A stretch of 64,000 nt of DNA from Astropecten irregularis (GCA_963971285.1 OZ020253.1:14582528-14646527), one strand, 5' to 3'; counted from the first letter of the stretch, positions 21,701 to 33,440 are shown. Translations and numbers: made by a program. The notes: generated by a model from the sequence alone, not told the origin.

Positions 21701-24700
21701 CTCTCTCTTGATGACGGATCCGTTTGGTATATACCCCATCATGGGGTGTACAACCCAAGGAAGCCAGGAAAGATAAGGATCGTCTTCGACTGCAGCGCAG
21801 AGTTTGGCGGTGAGGTGCTCAACCGTCACTTGCTTCAGGGACCAGATTTGACCAACAGTCTCGTCGGTGTCCTGTGCCGTTTCCGGAAGGAACCAGTCGC
21901 CTTCACATGTGACATAGAGGGAATGTTTCATCAAGTCGGTGTTGATGTAAAACATCGAAACTTCCTGCGATTCCTTTGGTGGGAAGATGGCAAGCTGGAC
22001 AAGTCACCGATAGAGTACCGCATGACCGTCCATCTCTTTGGGGCAACCTCCTCTCCAGGTTGCGCTAACTTCGCACTGAAGTCTGCTGCTGACACTTACA
22101 AAGACAGATATGGAGCCAAGGCTGCAAACTTCATCAAGAACGACTTCTACGTCGACGATGGATTAAAGTCCGTTGCCAGTCGTGATGAAGCCCTACAACT
22201 GATTAAGGACAGCAGGGACTTGTGCGAGAAGGGAGGTTTCCACTTGCACAAGTACGTATCAAACAACAAGGAAGTTCTGAATGCAATTCCAGCCCACGAG
22301 CGTGCTAAAGACATCCAGAACATTGACGTCTTCCATGACAACTTGCCGATGGAGCGCACCCTTGGAGTACAGTGGTTCATCGAAAGTGATACCTTTCACT
22401 TTCGAGTTCAACTCCAGGATAAGCCGCTATCTCGTCGTGGAATCCTCTCCACAGTTAACTCGATATTCGACCCGCTTGGCCTAGTCGCTCCTGTTCTCCT
22501 CACCGGAAAGCGCATCCTTCAAGTGTTGTGCCGAGACGGATGCAGCTGGGATGACCCTGTTTCCGACGACATCAGGGCCAAATGGGAGAGGTGGAGACAT
22601 GATATTCAGAAGCTATCTTCACTAGCGATCCCACGATGCTACAAACCAAAGAACTTTGGTGACATCAAATCTGCCGAACTGCACAACTTCTCTGATGCCA
22701 GCCTTGATGGTTATGGTCAGTGCAGTTACCTTCGTCTGACTGATGATAAAGGCAACGTGAATTCATCTCTCGTCATGGGGAAGTCCCGAGTAACCCCTTC
22801 GAAGCCTATTACCGTACCTAGACTTGAGCTCACTGCAGCCGTGACTTCAGTGAAAGTAGGCATCTTCCTGACAAAGGAGCTGAAGTATAGCGACCTCAAG
22901 CAGATCTTCTACACCGATAGTCAGGTCGTACTTGGCTACATCAGCAACGAAAGCAAGAGATTCCACATCTATGTAGCTAATCGTGTGCAGAAGATACGGG
23001 ACTACACCTCACCAGATGACTGGAGACACATTGACACAAAGAGCAACCCAGCAGATCTAGCCTCCAGAGGCCCGTCAGCCCAGGAGTTGATTGACAGTAA
23101 GCTGTGGTGGATGGGCCCAAAGTTTCTGTCAACACCGGATACCCTTCCACCTCCTGCTGAGTATGCTGAGCTCAACGAAGACGACCCTGAAGTAAGGAAG
23201 ACATCGGTCTTTGCAGTAGAGACTCGAGGCAGAGATTTTGCAGATATGACAGAGAGGTTCCATACCTTCTCCAGCTGGTTCCGTCTCAGACGTGCAGTAG
23301 CAGGATGCCTCCGCTTCATTGAAAAACTGCGGACGAAGAGCACCAAGAGGCCTACCCGTCCCATAGATGACCAGCTTCGTGAGAACCAGATGGCATCCTA
23401 CCCTCCTGTAACGGTACAAGAGATGCAGCAGGCTGAGATAATGATAATCAGACTGGTGCAAGCCGCAACCTTTTCCAAGGATATCCACACTCTGAGTAGA
23501 CCGAGACAGAGCCAATCCCATCGTGAAGTGAATAAGAGTAGCCCTCTATACACGCTGGACCCATTTGTAGATGACAACAATGTCCTCAGAGTAGGTGGAC
23601 GTATCAGGAGAGCAGCAGTGCCAGAAGGTGTGAAACACCCAATTCTACTCCCACGTGATGGTCATGTGAGCAGTCTCGTAATTGAGCATTTCCACACTCA
23701 AAGCTGTCATTCCGGCAGAGGCATGACCTTGAATGCCATTCGTCAAGCTGGTCTATGGATCATTGGTGCTAGAGCAGCAGTCACCAGCCACATTTGGAAA
23801 TGTGTAACATGCAGAAAGCTTAGAGGCCCTCCATGTGGACAGAAGATGTCAGACCTACCACACGATAGACTGGATCCAGCTCCCCCATTCACCTACAGTG
23901 CCGTGGACTACTTTGGGCCATTCTTAGTTAAAGATGGCCGGAAGGAGCTGAAGCGTTGGGGAGTCATCTTTGTTTGCCTTTCATCACGAGCGATACACAT
24001 CGAGACCTCCAATAGCCTGAGTACCGACTCCTTCCTGAACGCGTATCGTCGTTTTGTCTGCCGTAGGGGTCCTGTGAGGCAACTCCGATGTGACAGGGGA
24101 ACCAACTTCATCGGAGGCAAGAATGAACTTGACGCAGCCCTAGACGAAATGTGCAACCAGAAGATCTCAAGAGAACTGATTAAGGACAACTGCGACTGGG
24201 TTGTCTTTAACATGAACGTCCCAAACGCCAGCCACATGGCAGGAGCATGGGAGAGAATGATTCGTTCCACCAGAAATGCTCTGTCGACCCTGATGAAGCA
24301 GCACAGTCAGCAACTGGATGATGAACTCCTCCGTACCCTGTTGACTGAAGCGGAGGCCATCGTGAACAGCAGGCCACTTACCTACGTTGACATGAAGTCC
24401 CCAGACTCCCTAGAGCCACTTTCACCAAGCCAACTACTGACGCAGAAGACCAAGGTCATCCTCCCCCCTCCAGGGATCTTCGTCCGTCAGGACCTGTATT
24501 GCCGTCGGAGATGGCGCCGGGTGCAGTACCTGGCCAACGAGTTTTGGTCAAGATGGAAGTCCGAGTACCTTCCAACTTTGCAGGAGCGGAAGAAGTGGAC
24601 AAGACCAAGGAGAGACCTTGACGAAGGCGACATCGTCTTGATGATAGATGACTCACTCCCAAGATGCCGATGGCAATTGGCTCGCATCATTGAGACGTAT

Positions 24701-24841
24701 CCAGGACTGGATGGACATACTCGGAAGGTGAAGCTCCAGGTGGGTTCATCCGTCTTTCAGAGGCCCATCCACAAACTGGTGTTACTGATGAACCGGGGGA
24801 TCCCCGACGAGGAGCCAAACAGCAAGGAAACATCAACCTAA
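18800..24841 (+). CDS. BEL/Pao gag-pol polyprotein
   Basis: Single polyprotein of 2,013 residues. Residues ~1-550 are a gag-like region with a charged coiled-coil segment around 150-220. Cysteine/histidine clusters (CVLC, CLGC, CSKC) follow at ~555-615. The aspartic protease region is near 683, where the usual DSG triad is replaced by a DEHAD-type sequence. Reverse transcriptase spans about 930-1200, with the catalytic YVDD near 1117. RNase H starts near 1295 (FSDAS). The integrase has a zinc-binding HHCC segment near 1630-1675 and a DDE core at ~1700-1830. A C-terminal DUF5641-like domain lies near 1930-1990. This order (PR-RT-RH-IN with DUF5641) is typical of BEL/Pao and differs from Gypsy and Copia. 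The frame has no stop or frameshift. No envelope gene is seen. Confidence 0.95.
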   Translation: MTDENTIKMKSQSGREIKLTSKGSEYYMEQKRRSSERLYRELNDRMQQMSRLMECAVSQLMVHDEYRHWVKLFSEFRELTAGDEQPRSGETIERDMQLLTFKSTVEDYLVKSPQQRSDDDLNRHESGSVTSRRSHRSNGSRASSRSCRSSTELLRIQEEQKRAELEARSAAISRMHELELSRLELKRQVDQHNLQTEMDVSRARISVLEQFEGVDNEAEQTGLDVDMDKESNSPTDDSFKTSPVPKCVEPRSCPVPSFHAYTPLSTSPNPTNRAEPSHSNQSPNDLMSAINTLADVLTHKEEKLPKKEPDIFKGSVFDFPVWRSSFTVLVEQRYPLITDRLYYLGRYTAGEAHQCIKGLLGLNTESAYMKAKKLLADRYGDKLRTANTYREKIEKWPTIKFGDGKALRSLSDFLFQCETAMSTLSQLKILNDPSEHKKILSKLPRQIQDRWLRVVDRQIHGHDGAHNDGNTDDQGEYPPFSEFCKFMAREARIACSPFNYKCDDTKRDELNPTRPSRPNHVRSFASKTAEESSSTGQRDKPNDGGQPKTSQLKAPCVLCKDQHSLTSCNGFKAMKLSDRLDFIKKRGLCLGCLRWGHRKRDCKSKSHCSKCERNHPTLLHDDSYTPKEPEAEKSHVNDNAPVIQTSTAHRTEIGNVQQSISHTLIVPVLLHHEDDPQNSVIVYALLDEHADSCFITDAVLDELGVTGEGVQLKLSTVLGKGTVSSKKVNGLTVKGLTENQEIALPGVYSRPSINANHAQIPRFDSVSKWPHLKEVAKHLPPYLKGAEIGLLIGCNCTKALRPRDIVHGKDEEPYAIHTILGWGVIGVMHSSSMDHDNNYTFSTMTTEGRCHFAFRTEVKEISPMQVTKMFELDFSERAGEEKTSVEDRRFLQKMKEGIHIRDDRHFEMPLPLKEDDVKLPNNRQMAAKRLVKLKTRMTNDPTYREDYITFMKDIVDKGFAEKVPVNELSLDDGSVWYIPHHGVYNPRKPGKIRIVFDCSAEFGGEVLNRHLLQGPDLTNSLVGVLCRFRKEPVAFTCDIEGMFHQVGVDVKHRNFLRFLWWEDGKLDKSPIEYRMTVHLFGATSSPGCANFALKSAADTYKDRYGAKAANFIKNDFYVDDGLKSVASRDEALQLIKDSRDLCEKGGFHLHKYVSNNKEVLNAIPAHERAKDIQNIDVFHDNLPMERTLGVQWFIESDTFHFRVQLQDKPLSRRGILSTVNSIFDPLGLVAPVLLTGKRILQVLCRDGCSWDDPVSDDIRAKWERWRHDIQKLSSLAIPRCYKPKNFGDIKSAELHNFSDASLDGYGQCSYLRLTDDKGNVNSSLVMGKSRVTPSKPITVPRLELTAAVTSVKVGIFLTKELKYSDLKQIFYTDSQVVLGYISNESKRFHIYVANRVQKIRDYTSPDDWRHIDTKSNPADLASRGPSAQELIDSKLWWMGPKFLSTPDTLPPPAEYAELNEDDPEVRKTSVFAVETRGRDFADMTERFHTFSSWFRLRRAVAGCLRFIEKLRTKSTKRPTRPIDDQLRENQMASYPPVTVQEMQQAEIMIIRLVQAATFSKDIHTLSRPRQSQSHREVNKSSPLYTLDPFVDDNNVLRVGGRIRRAAVPEGVKHPILLPRDGHVSSLVIEHFHTQSCHSGRGMTLNAIRQAGLWIIGARAAVTSHIWKCVTCRKLRGPPCGQKMSDLPHDRLDPAPPFTYSAVDYFGPFLVKDGRKELKRWGVIFVCLSSRAIHIETSNSLSTDSFLNAYRRFVCRRGPVRQLRCDRGTNFIGGKNELDAALDEMCNQKISRELIKDNCDWVVFNMNVPNASHMAGAWERMIRSTRNALSTLMKQHSQQLDDELLRTLLTEAEAIVNSRPLTYVDMKSPDSLEPLSPSQLLTQKTKVILPPPGIFVRQDLYCRRRWRRVQYLANEFWSRWKSEYLPTLQERKKWTRPRRDLDEGDIVLMIDDSLPRCRWQLARIIETYPGLDGHTRKVKLQVGSSVFQRPIHKLVLLMNRGIPDEEPNSKETST

Positions 24842-25026
24842 CTGCGAAACCTTCGTTCCAGCATGGACGATTTGTTTGTTTTCGTCCCAGCAACAGTTTG
24901 ACTGTTTTACCCATTTGTGGTAATTTTCTGAGTTTGAAAGTTGGTGTTAATTGCCATTGTTCACTGAAGGAGTTTTTGATTGTTAATTGATTTGAGGTAA
25001 TTTGAGTATTCAAATTAGAGGAGCCA

Positions 25027-25685
25027 TGTAACGGCAGTTCAGCCAGTGACAGATTCTGCCGGTTGGTGGCGCTGTTCGTCAGGAAGTTATTGATTCCAGA
25101 AACTGAATTTACAATCGACACACATGATTTACCGTTGATTTTTATTGCCAATTAATGAGACCCACAGATTCTTATCCCTTCAGAAACCGACCTAGGGACA
25201 GAGGTAACATTATTTCTGTTTTCTTTATTGTATTTATTGATTTATAGAATAAGTTTTGACAAGCATTTTGAGTGATTTTAGAGCCAAGTTTATTTTCGAT
25301 AATGACCATGTTGGATTGAATACGTTGTGTGTGTAGACCGTGCATAATGCACTTTTCATTTGACCTTTGACCTGTGTACATGTACATGCGTTTTAGGATT
25401 TGTATGCACCCTAACGTATTGCAGTTAATGATACACTTTGGACATGTTAAGTACTGATTATTTCGCCTCTTAAAAATATATATTTTCCTTTGTTTACTTT
25501 CAGTTTTTACGTGAACCTATGAATGTGAAGTGAACCTATGAATGTGAAGTGAACCTATGAATGTGAAGTGAACTTGTGATCTATCGAAGTGAACATGTGA
25601 ACAAGTGAACTTTGATGTGAACTATCAGAATTAAGAATAAAGACGAATTAAAGTGAATCATAAATAAATCCTCGCCACCGTCACA
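25027..25685 (+). repeat. 3' LTR of the BEL/Pao element
   Basis: Same 659-bp sequence as 18118-18776, including the three 19-bp tandem units. It is preceded by a purine-rich stretch (TTAGAGGAG, ~25014-25023) that could be the polypurine tract, and followed by the target duplication GCCGG. Confidence 0.95.
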
Positions 25686-25690
25686 GCCGG

Positions 25691-27840
25691 TATTTAAAAA
25701 TGTAATGTAATATACTGTAAATACTGCTTCTATTAATTACAATTTTAATCAGTATTAATCAAAATTAATTGCAGAAAATTAATGAAAGGAAACACAGGTG
25801 TTTATGCACCAACCATCTTCAAAATGCACTGTACAGGTTTGAAGTAAATCACATTAGTATGAGTGAGAGTAATAGGTTTGTACATAAATGCTATGCTTTG
25901 TATTACAATTAACATTGGTAGCAAACCAAAACAAAAATGTTAACAGATTTAGGTACATAACTTACAGGGTACAAAGATGGTGCTAGTAGAAACATACCGT
26001 TAAAATATTTCTTCCTGAAATGCTGTATTAATATATCCAGAAATTAGTTAAACATAGACCGAAATTTTTTTGATCAAAACCTCTATTTCGAAAGGCAATT
26101 TAGCATAACAATTGCAACGTTTTTTCGTTGTTTTTTACTCTTTCCAAATGATGACATGAGCTGAAAATGTCACAGGTTTGTTTTCATTCCAAGGAAGATC
26201 AAATTTTGAGCAGCCTGCAGCTGTTTCTGTCACTTTTACCAATATTAGCGTTTTATCTATTGGGCTGGCTCCCATGCTAAGGAATCTCCTAATGTTATGT
26301 AGGATTAAAGTAACTTGATCATGCACAGACATCATTAAGAGTCGATGAAATTGTAAAACTCTTATTTCAACATTCATGCTGCTAAAAGGGGAAGACAGCT
26401 GTAACAATTTCTGCCCCCAAAAATGTGTATTTAAATGCAAGATTTCCTATTTGAATTTGTAAGTGCAAAAGGCCTTTTCATACGATGCTAAAAAACTCTC
26501 AACCATTGAGAAATTCTCTCACGGGTCTGGACCTCGGTCAAAATCTCTCCAGGATTCACCAGGGACGTCAGTCACTCTCAAGCATTGGTGTCCTTTCACA
26601 CATGACACTTTTGTAAGATTTTGCAACCATTAGAGAATTTCTCAATGGTTGAGAATTTTTAAGCGTCGTGAGAAAAGGCCTCAAGTTTCCAGTGTAATTA
26701 TAATTGTATTATATGAACGTACCGTATTTATAGGCCAAGTTGTGATAATGGTGTAGCCATGGAGCACACCTTGCGTCTACGTGCCTAAACACCCGTAAAT
26801 GATCAAGGGTTCTGATATCGCAATTTATATCTGTCACTCAATGATTATAGCAACTGTGGACTGCCTTCTAACTTTTCTGCTGCACTTTTTAATGTGTATA
26901 ATTATGACTATATTGGCCTTAATCTTTCTTGCTGTGTCATCCATGATATCCCACCAAAAGTCTGTTTGTTCCTTCATGTACTACTGTATAATAGTCACTG
27001 TCAACAGTAATTCGGTCAGAGTTTTTGAGGAAGTTGTCAAATGTTTGCCCATCATTTTGGACATGGATGGTTTTATGTATGATTTAATTTCTGTATCATT
27101 GCTGTAGTACATTTTATCTGATTAAATGTTGTTCGAAATATTTACTGAAAGTTCTTTGTATTTAGGTGGGGTTTTTTTTCTTGGAGCAGTTTTAGTCAAA
27201 CATCTCAGCGACTGACCCACCAAAAATATTGAAATGAATTAGATAGATGAGGGTTCAAACTATCATTTGCAGTATTCCATCAAAAACTGAGAGACTCCTG
27301 GATGAGGTTTTTTGAACTGGGAAGTTCAGGGATTGGGTCTCACGGCTAGTATTGCTTCGTTTAAACAGCGCCCTCATCGGTAATAGGAAGAGAAAAGGCA
27401 GTGCAGGATTAATTTGACTGAGATTGTGTTACATTTTCCTGATTTTTGTATCTGGTAAAAATTTGATTGACGTTCAAAACAAAATGTGTTTGTCTGTGAA
27501 AATAAAACAACATACAAACAAACACCCCATGACCCCAAAGAGCCAGACGAACAAACAACTGAAAAAAAAATCACTCCTCAACCGCAAATTTGCGATCATC
27601 TAGTTCTAGCCCAGCTATTCACTTTTTAATACTGCATAATTTTATTCGCCATGCATGCATTGCAACCTGTTAGCATCTCCTTGTAAATTCACTTAATTAA
27701 GTAATGAAGGAATGATCCATCGAATACTTTACTCTTGTGTGAAATATATTGTGTATAGGATGCGTCGAAGTCAATTAAATTGTTGCTAAGGTCTACGCTG
27801 TTCTGATGTTGTCATCAGCCAAAATAATGACCTGAAATAT
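25691..27840. other. No gene seen; scattered MITE remnants
   Basis: It holds a diverged AGGTACTATCATACTTTGGT-type copy (25905-26240) and a MITE at 26468-26681 with inverted ends of about 50 bp (core CTCAACCATTGAGAAATTCTC). A segment near 27180-27370 is related to 56160-56280. Open frames are short and match nothing I recognise. Confidence 0.6.
26468..26681. repeat. MITE with ~50-bp inverted ends
   Basis: The ends start AGGCCTTTTCATACGATGCT and finish GCGTCGTGAGAAAAGGCCT; the pairing extends through CAACCATTGAGAAATTCTCT. A weaker relative is at 44385-44596. Confidence 0.8.
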
Positions 27841-27846
27841 ATAATA

Positions 27847-28284
27847 CAGGGTGTCCCCAAAAAACGCAATACTTTGCGTCGGAACTATTATATGAAAATT
27901 ATACTGTTTATCACTTCGAGATTCAGATATGTAATGCAACCATGTCTTGGCTATCACCATGTAAAATTGATAAGCAAAATTGGACTGAAATTGAGTGAAA
28001 AACTAAGACTGAATTACCCAACCTCAAAACCCGATTTACATCTTTCTTTCATATTATGTGTGTATTGACCACTATGCGTGTTATCCTTGCACAAATTTGC
28101 TTTTAAGGAGTATTCTTTCAATTGGTCATAATTTCGCCAATTTTTGCCCCAATATGCTCAAATTCAACATGGTGATAGCCAAGACATGGCTGTATCACAT
28201 ATCTGAATCTTGAAGTTATAAACAGTTTAGTTTTAACAGTGGGTCCCGACACAGTGTTGGCGGGTTTTTTCTGCGGACACCCTG
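27847..28284. repeat. Mariner-type MITE, CAGGGTGTCCC termini (copy 2)
   Basis: Flanked by TA at 27845-27846 and 28285-28286. Ends CAGGGTGTCCCC and GGACACCCTG are inverted, and the interior matches 4620-5042 along its length. Confidence 0.85.
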
Positions 28285-28338
28285 TATAGTTGAAGGTGAC
28301 GTACCATCTTATTCCTCAATGGCTTGCGTGTACCACAA

Positions 28339-28583
28339 GGGGCCAATTTCATAAAACTGTTAAGCACAAAAATTTGCTAAGCATGACATTTCTGTCTTCA
28401 TAAAAACAGGGTTAACAACCAAATTTCCACGTGTTGTGTATCACTTGTGATTGTTCTTTGGCTGTTGTTCGCTGACCATGAATACCAAATGGAATTTTCA
28501 ATGGTGATTTGTTTTATTGGGCGAGACATTTTTTATGCTAAGCACCTTTTGTTGTGCTTAACAGTTTTATGAAATTGGCCCCA
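28339..28583. repeat. CAATTTCATA-type MITE, complete copy
   Basis: The ends GGGGCCAATTTCATAAAACT and AGTTTTATGAAATTGGCCCC are perfect inverted repeats. Length is 245 bp. It provides the uninterrupted reference for the copy at 5630-6196. Confidence 0.88.
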
Positions 28584-30543
28584 GGTCTTGAGGCAGCAGC
28601 TAGGCTTGGCCCAGGGACTTATTTCGCTAAGCCGAAGAAATACGTACCCCAGCTTTGTATAGGCCTATCTCAAGCCCTCCGTTTCATTATGATTTAGGAC
28701 ACAAAATGGCGATACGGTAATAATAAATCCTAAGCCTGCCTCATCAAGCCTCATTTCGTATAAAGGCAAAATGTCAAAGTTGTTCAAAAATTTATACTTC
28801 ATAAAAAAAAGGTTTTTTTTACATTTTTCTATTTCCGTCGAAAAGGACGCGTCGCTACTGATTAAAATAATACCCAATTCCTTTCTGTCAGGCTGGATTA
28901 TTTTAGATACACAATGTTTTTGATTTTCCTTTGTTGTAAAAGAAAATGGCACACAGTATATAAAATTGCTGAAAAGTGGAACAGCTTCCTAACCTGACGG
29001 AGTAAAATTTAACACTTTCAGGGGGGTGGCCTTGTATGGTAAATTCAAAACAAGCTCAATTCTCTGCAAACCTGACAGTCAAGAATCCTTTGCTCAAATA
29101 TTTGCGCGTTGTGAAGGCGGGAAAGTAATGACGCCACTTGTGTCTCGGCTGAGCTAAAATGCAACCAGACAAAATCTTTGAATGACAATCAGAACGTCAA
29201 CAGCAACACATTACGAAACATTTGTAGGCACAGACTTTATTTACCTTCAGAGAGTCTTTTTATATAACATTATGAAGACATCGTAGCATGCATTACTTGG
29301 CCATAACTGCATGATATCAAAGAACAAGGATAGCAATGGGTCTTTATAACCTCCTCGAATGATGTCGCTTTTTACTTTCCCGGTCGTCATAATGGGCTGG
29401 AGTCGATTTCACGAAACCCTATCACTCGTAACTCAAGTTACGAAGGATAACCCATCGTATCATACGTATAGGACTGCAATGCATCATACGTCCTGCGAAT
29501 GATAGTAATGTTAACGATTAGTTTGGTGAAATTTTCTTTGAGTTCAAAGATCTTAATTCAGTTTGACTAAAGTGCCAAAAAAAATTCCACGAAGGCTTCC
29601 TGTTCAGAGCTCAGCTGAGGAGTATCAGTCATAATATTATTATGATGTGATAGTGACATGATGATTTGTGCTTTGAATCACTCAAATCTTCTGAAAAGTA
29701 TTAATAAGAGTCTAAAAGAAAAGCGATTAAGAAGTAATACATGTAACAAAAAATAAATGAGAATTTGAACATTAATCACTGAATTTAATAATCTAATCTA
29801 ATTTAACAATTGAATCCCATTGAATTTCAACTTGTAACAAAGACTGCTTGAAGTTACGGGGGCCTGGTGACGCGTTTCAAACTCGTCAGGTCCTCCTATT
29901 ATATAATTATAACTCCAAGCATTTTTTCAATTCCACCGTTTGGCTGATGAGCAGTTTGCAGCAGTTTATTACTTGTATTATTGAGATTATAACAATAACG
30001 AAGAAATTTAATTTATTAGATAGATAAAAAGGTAATCTAATGAGATTGTAATCCTTCCCTGATCTCTGTAACGTTAAAGGCAACAATAGCTATGTAGCCT
30101 TTTATCTAAAAGATGGACTCGACATGGTTCATTCATTCAGCATTTATTTGCAAGCACAAAGCCCATGGTTATAAAAGAGAGTTGTTGGACGAGTTAATAA
30201 TACATATCCCCTCCCACGTGTCTATAGTCTTGAATCCATTGTTACTTTCAATACTTTCACTGACCTATGCGTCTATTTTCGTCCGGAATTTTTATTTGGC
30301 AAGGCGACTGCATGCAGTTTTGGTCAGCACTCCGGCCATTCAATCAGGTCGGACCAAGATTTGACTGTGTCCGCTGTCACTTATGCAAGCCTCAGTACCA
30401 TCATAATAGGAAGTCGCAAAACTTCAATTCTTTTCTTGAGTGTAGGGAATGCAAGGCCTTACTCCATAAAGGTAAATGCTCTTCTTTCAGAAAAAGGAGA
30501 ATAATGTTCGTAACCTTTGCGTCAGGCTCCCATCTGTGTGCAT

Positions 30544-31322
30544 AGGGTGGATCTAGCTTTCGGGAAACGTCGCAAAGTGTCATTTCGATGAAATCAAGTC
30601 CTAAAACTAAGTCGAAATCATGTAGAAGGTGCTTTGGCTTTCAAAACGTATCGAGGGACATGCTACAATGATATGAATGGTATGAATTTGGGAACGGACT
30701 CAAATTCTTCGTTTATAAAACAAGGTTTTTTTGGTCGAGATTTTTTCTCAAATTATATGGCATACGGCAATATTATGGCATAAAATATGGCAAACTATCA
30801 AATCACATGGTTTGAAAAATGCACCAGAATTAATCATTTTCAAGGTGCCAAATTTTTTGTCTCAACTGCACTGGTATTAGGCCTAGTGATCATATAATAA
30901 ATGGCTACAACTCCGCCATACGGTGACTAAGTTTGACCCTTGATAAATCAAAATGTAGTTTCAACAAAGACAATCTGCAAACCCCGTAAATATTCGATCA
31001 CTTTATGTCTGTATTTCTTCACTTACTCTAAATTTGCTGGAACGGGTAATGTACAGTGCATGGCGGATCTATAGAGGGGAGTTTGGTATAAAGGGGTTTG
31101 GTTTGGTATGGGGGTTGGAAAATCCGGCAATAAAAGCTAGATATGTCTTTTGTTTTGTAAACAAATATATAGGAGGCCGTGTCCGAAATTCTTACTCGCC
31201 ATTACACGTCCCTCGATAAGTTTTTCAGGACCACCTTCTACTCAGTATTTTAGGACTAGATTTCATCGAAATGAAACGTTTTGATGTCAACCCCCTCTGT
31301 TGCCTGAAGGCTGGATCCGCCC
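30544..31322. repeat. Element with ~110-bp imperfect inverted ends
   Basis: The left arm contains GGGTGGATCTAGC, TTTCGATGAAATC, AGTCCTAAAACT, GTAGAAGGTGCT and TATCGAGGGAC. The right arm carries their inverses in reverse order: GTCCCTCGATA, ACCACCTTCTAC, TTTTAGGACTAG, ATTTCATCGAAAT and GGCTGGATCCGCCC. No coding capacity is seen. Confidence 0.7.
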
Positions 31323-32024
31323 CCACCCTTAGACTCAAAGACACTAGTCACTATTTAGAATGCGATACAGCCTCCCATCAGGAATATCAGAATTTCATCA
31401 TGAATATTTATGCATAATCACCTTTAGAACGGAAATATTAAAGTTACATTATTAGGTTGATTCTTATCATGGTAACACAACACCATGCATGCCATTGCAG
31501 GATTGTTCAGCACAAATTTACTAATCTAAGCTTTCAGCGCCCAGTATTTCTAAGCCTTTGTGTCAACTAGGAGACACATTTTGCCCGTGGTGCTCAAACA
31601 AAAGTATTTGGCCTCAACCTATATCCAGCAAAATAACAAGTCACTATAGGCCTAGTCATGATTACACATTACATAACGTAAGTTTTTTTTTTAGATGAAG
31701 AGTTGAGTTGGAGTGGAGTGGAGAGGGAATGTTGAAAGATAGAAACGATTGTACAAACGACAAACCACTGCATTTTCAAGAGCACTTGATGGGTTTCGCT
31801 TCTCAGTGTTTGTCAGTTTGTGACGGGGAACTTGCGCCATCGCAAGGGTTGGGAAGACATCAAAATAGCACTGGTCACGTCAAACTTGTATAATCAATGA
31901 CAGCTATACCAGGCGTGGAGTATTGCTGTAACATAATTATTTATGCAAGTAAACAATGTAATTATAATAAACTGCTAGCAAACTGCTCATTAGCCATGAA
32001 ATTTATATAAAATGATCGGAGTTA

Positions 32025-32215
32025 GGAGGGCTCGTTTCGATCATCAGGATCTTTATCGAAGGCCAAATCAAAAGAGGACAGGAACATGCAAGTTACAAAA
32101 CAGATCCTCTCATTAATTTATGTGTATCTTTACTTGCATGTTCTTGCCCTCTTGTCATTTAGCCTTCCATAAAGATCCTGCTAGGATCGAACTACGCGTC
32201 AGGCCATCCCATCAA
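32025..32215. repeat. MITE related to 13474-13660
   Basis: It shares GATCCTCTCATTAATT, TATGTGTATCTTTAC, TTCTTGCCCTCTTGTCATTT and CATAAAGATCCTGCTAGGAT with the receptor-intron copy. The left side carries the inverse of the right end. Confidence 0.65.
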
Positions 32216-32869
32216 GCATAATTATTTATGATTAGCACAAATCCAGCCATCGAGAGTCAGGCACTTTTACTGGACGGCACAAGTCGGTTGGTTCAGTAAA
32301 TTTTCTACAAGCACACAATTCTTAATATTCAAGTGCAGTGTAATATGCCGTAAAATGCTCATCAGAAAAAAAATCCTGCCCAAAATTCATGTAATAATGC
32401 CATGGAGTTCACCTGACGCGTGTCGACCCTAGCTCCGGCAGATCTTTCTCAAAGGCTAAAATTATTTCGCCTTCACATAAAGCGGTAGCCTTTGAGAAGA
32501 TGCTGCTAGGATTGAAACGCGTCAGGTCCTCCTAACTCCAAGCATGGATAGAGGAAGGAAAAGTTCCATTCTCCAAGCAATTCTTATTCTAAGCATGGAG
32601 TTAGGAAGAGATATACCAATTGCAGTTCCCTTCTCCCGCGGTGTAGAGGCAACATGTGCACTTGCTCGAAATAATGCGAACCAAGAAAGACATAAATAAT
32701 ATTCACGGACAATAAAATGAAAAAAATGCGAGAAATCTGTCTAGTGCACAATCAATAAAATTGGGCAAGGGTAATGGCTTTATAGAAATCCTGGCACAGG
32801 AAGGGTTAATAATGATTAAAAATGAGATGATAAAATGGCCGGGTAGCCGTGTCAGTCAGATAGCAATAA

Positions 32870-32990
32870 TATTATAAGATAGGAAAATATAAGGAGCACT
32901 TTATTGACTAACCAGAGCTTATGTAAATTTTTGACTTTAGTAAGTCAATAAAGTGCATGCTATTTGTATTTTCCTATTTTCCTATGAAAG
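32870..32990. repeat. Short MITE with GCACTTTATTGACT inverted arms
   Basis: TAGGAAAATATAAGGAGCAC followed by TTTATTGACT (near 32880-32912) pairs with AGTCAATAAAGTGC and TATTTGTATTTTCCTA (near 32942-32982). Confidence 0.65.
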
Positions 32991-33104
32991 CCTGTAGGTT
33001 CACTGGGCACTGCCTTCGGTATAATAATTATGAACAAAAAAAACAATAAGTACATGCTCGAATGTTTCTGTGTGTGAAATCTATAATTCATTAAAGCATG
33101 GAGG

Positions 33105-33440
33105 TAGATTCGGTAGCAAACCGAAACAGACATCTCCACATATTTACCTATAACCTACAGGGTATACAGATTGTGATATTAGAAACATGTTGATAATTTT
33201 GTTCTGCATGAAAATGCTGTATTTATCAAAAAAGAGTAAAACCAGTGACCAAAATGATTTTTGATATTTTACAGATCAAAAATAAAAGAGAAAATAATTA
33301 AGAAAAACTATGGCTGTTTTTCACTGTTTTCTTAAAAATTGGGCACCGTGTGCATGGGACTGAAATTTTCACAGATGGCTCCTACTGTATCGCCCTTGAT
33401 TTTTTTACACACGGAATCTGTATTTCTATTTGACACTAAA
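33105..33440. repeat. AGGTACTATCATACTTTGGT-type MITE, diverged copy
   Basis: Starts with GGTAGCAAACCGAAACAGAC and follows the family order: ACAGGGTATA, GAAACATG, TGCTGTATTTATC, a GATCAAAAAT palindrome, GGGCACCG and GGGACTGAAATTTTCACAG. The termini are lost. Confidence 0.7.

Larger units (their letters stand above)
18118..25685 (+). mobile_element. Complete BEL/Pao LTR retrotransposon
   Basis: The element has two 659-bp LTRs (18118-18776 and 25027-25685) that begin TGTAAC and end GTCACA. It is flanked on both sides by the 5-bp target duplication GCCGG (18113-18117 and 25686-25690). A single 2,013-codon open frame fills the interior. The LTRs look identical by eye and the frame is unbroken, so insertion was very recent and the copy could be mobile. 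Only 23 nt separate the left LTR from the start codon, so the primer-binding site must lie there; I could not match it to a tRNA. It sits about 1 kb beyond the cytokine receptor stop codon, in the same orientation. Confidence 0.95.

Noticed and set aside
30267..30545. 92-codon + strand frame with several CxxC pairs
   Set aside because: No family resemblance, no splice partners, and it runs into the inverted-repeat element at 30544; likely chance.
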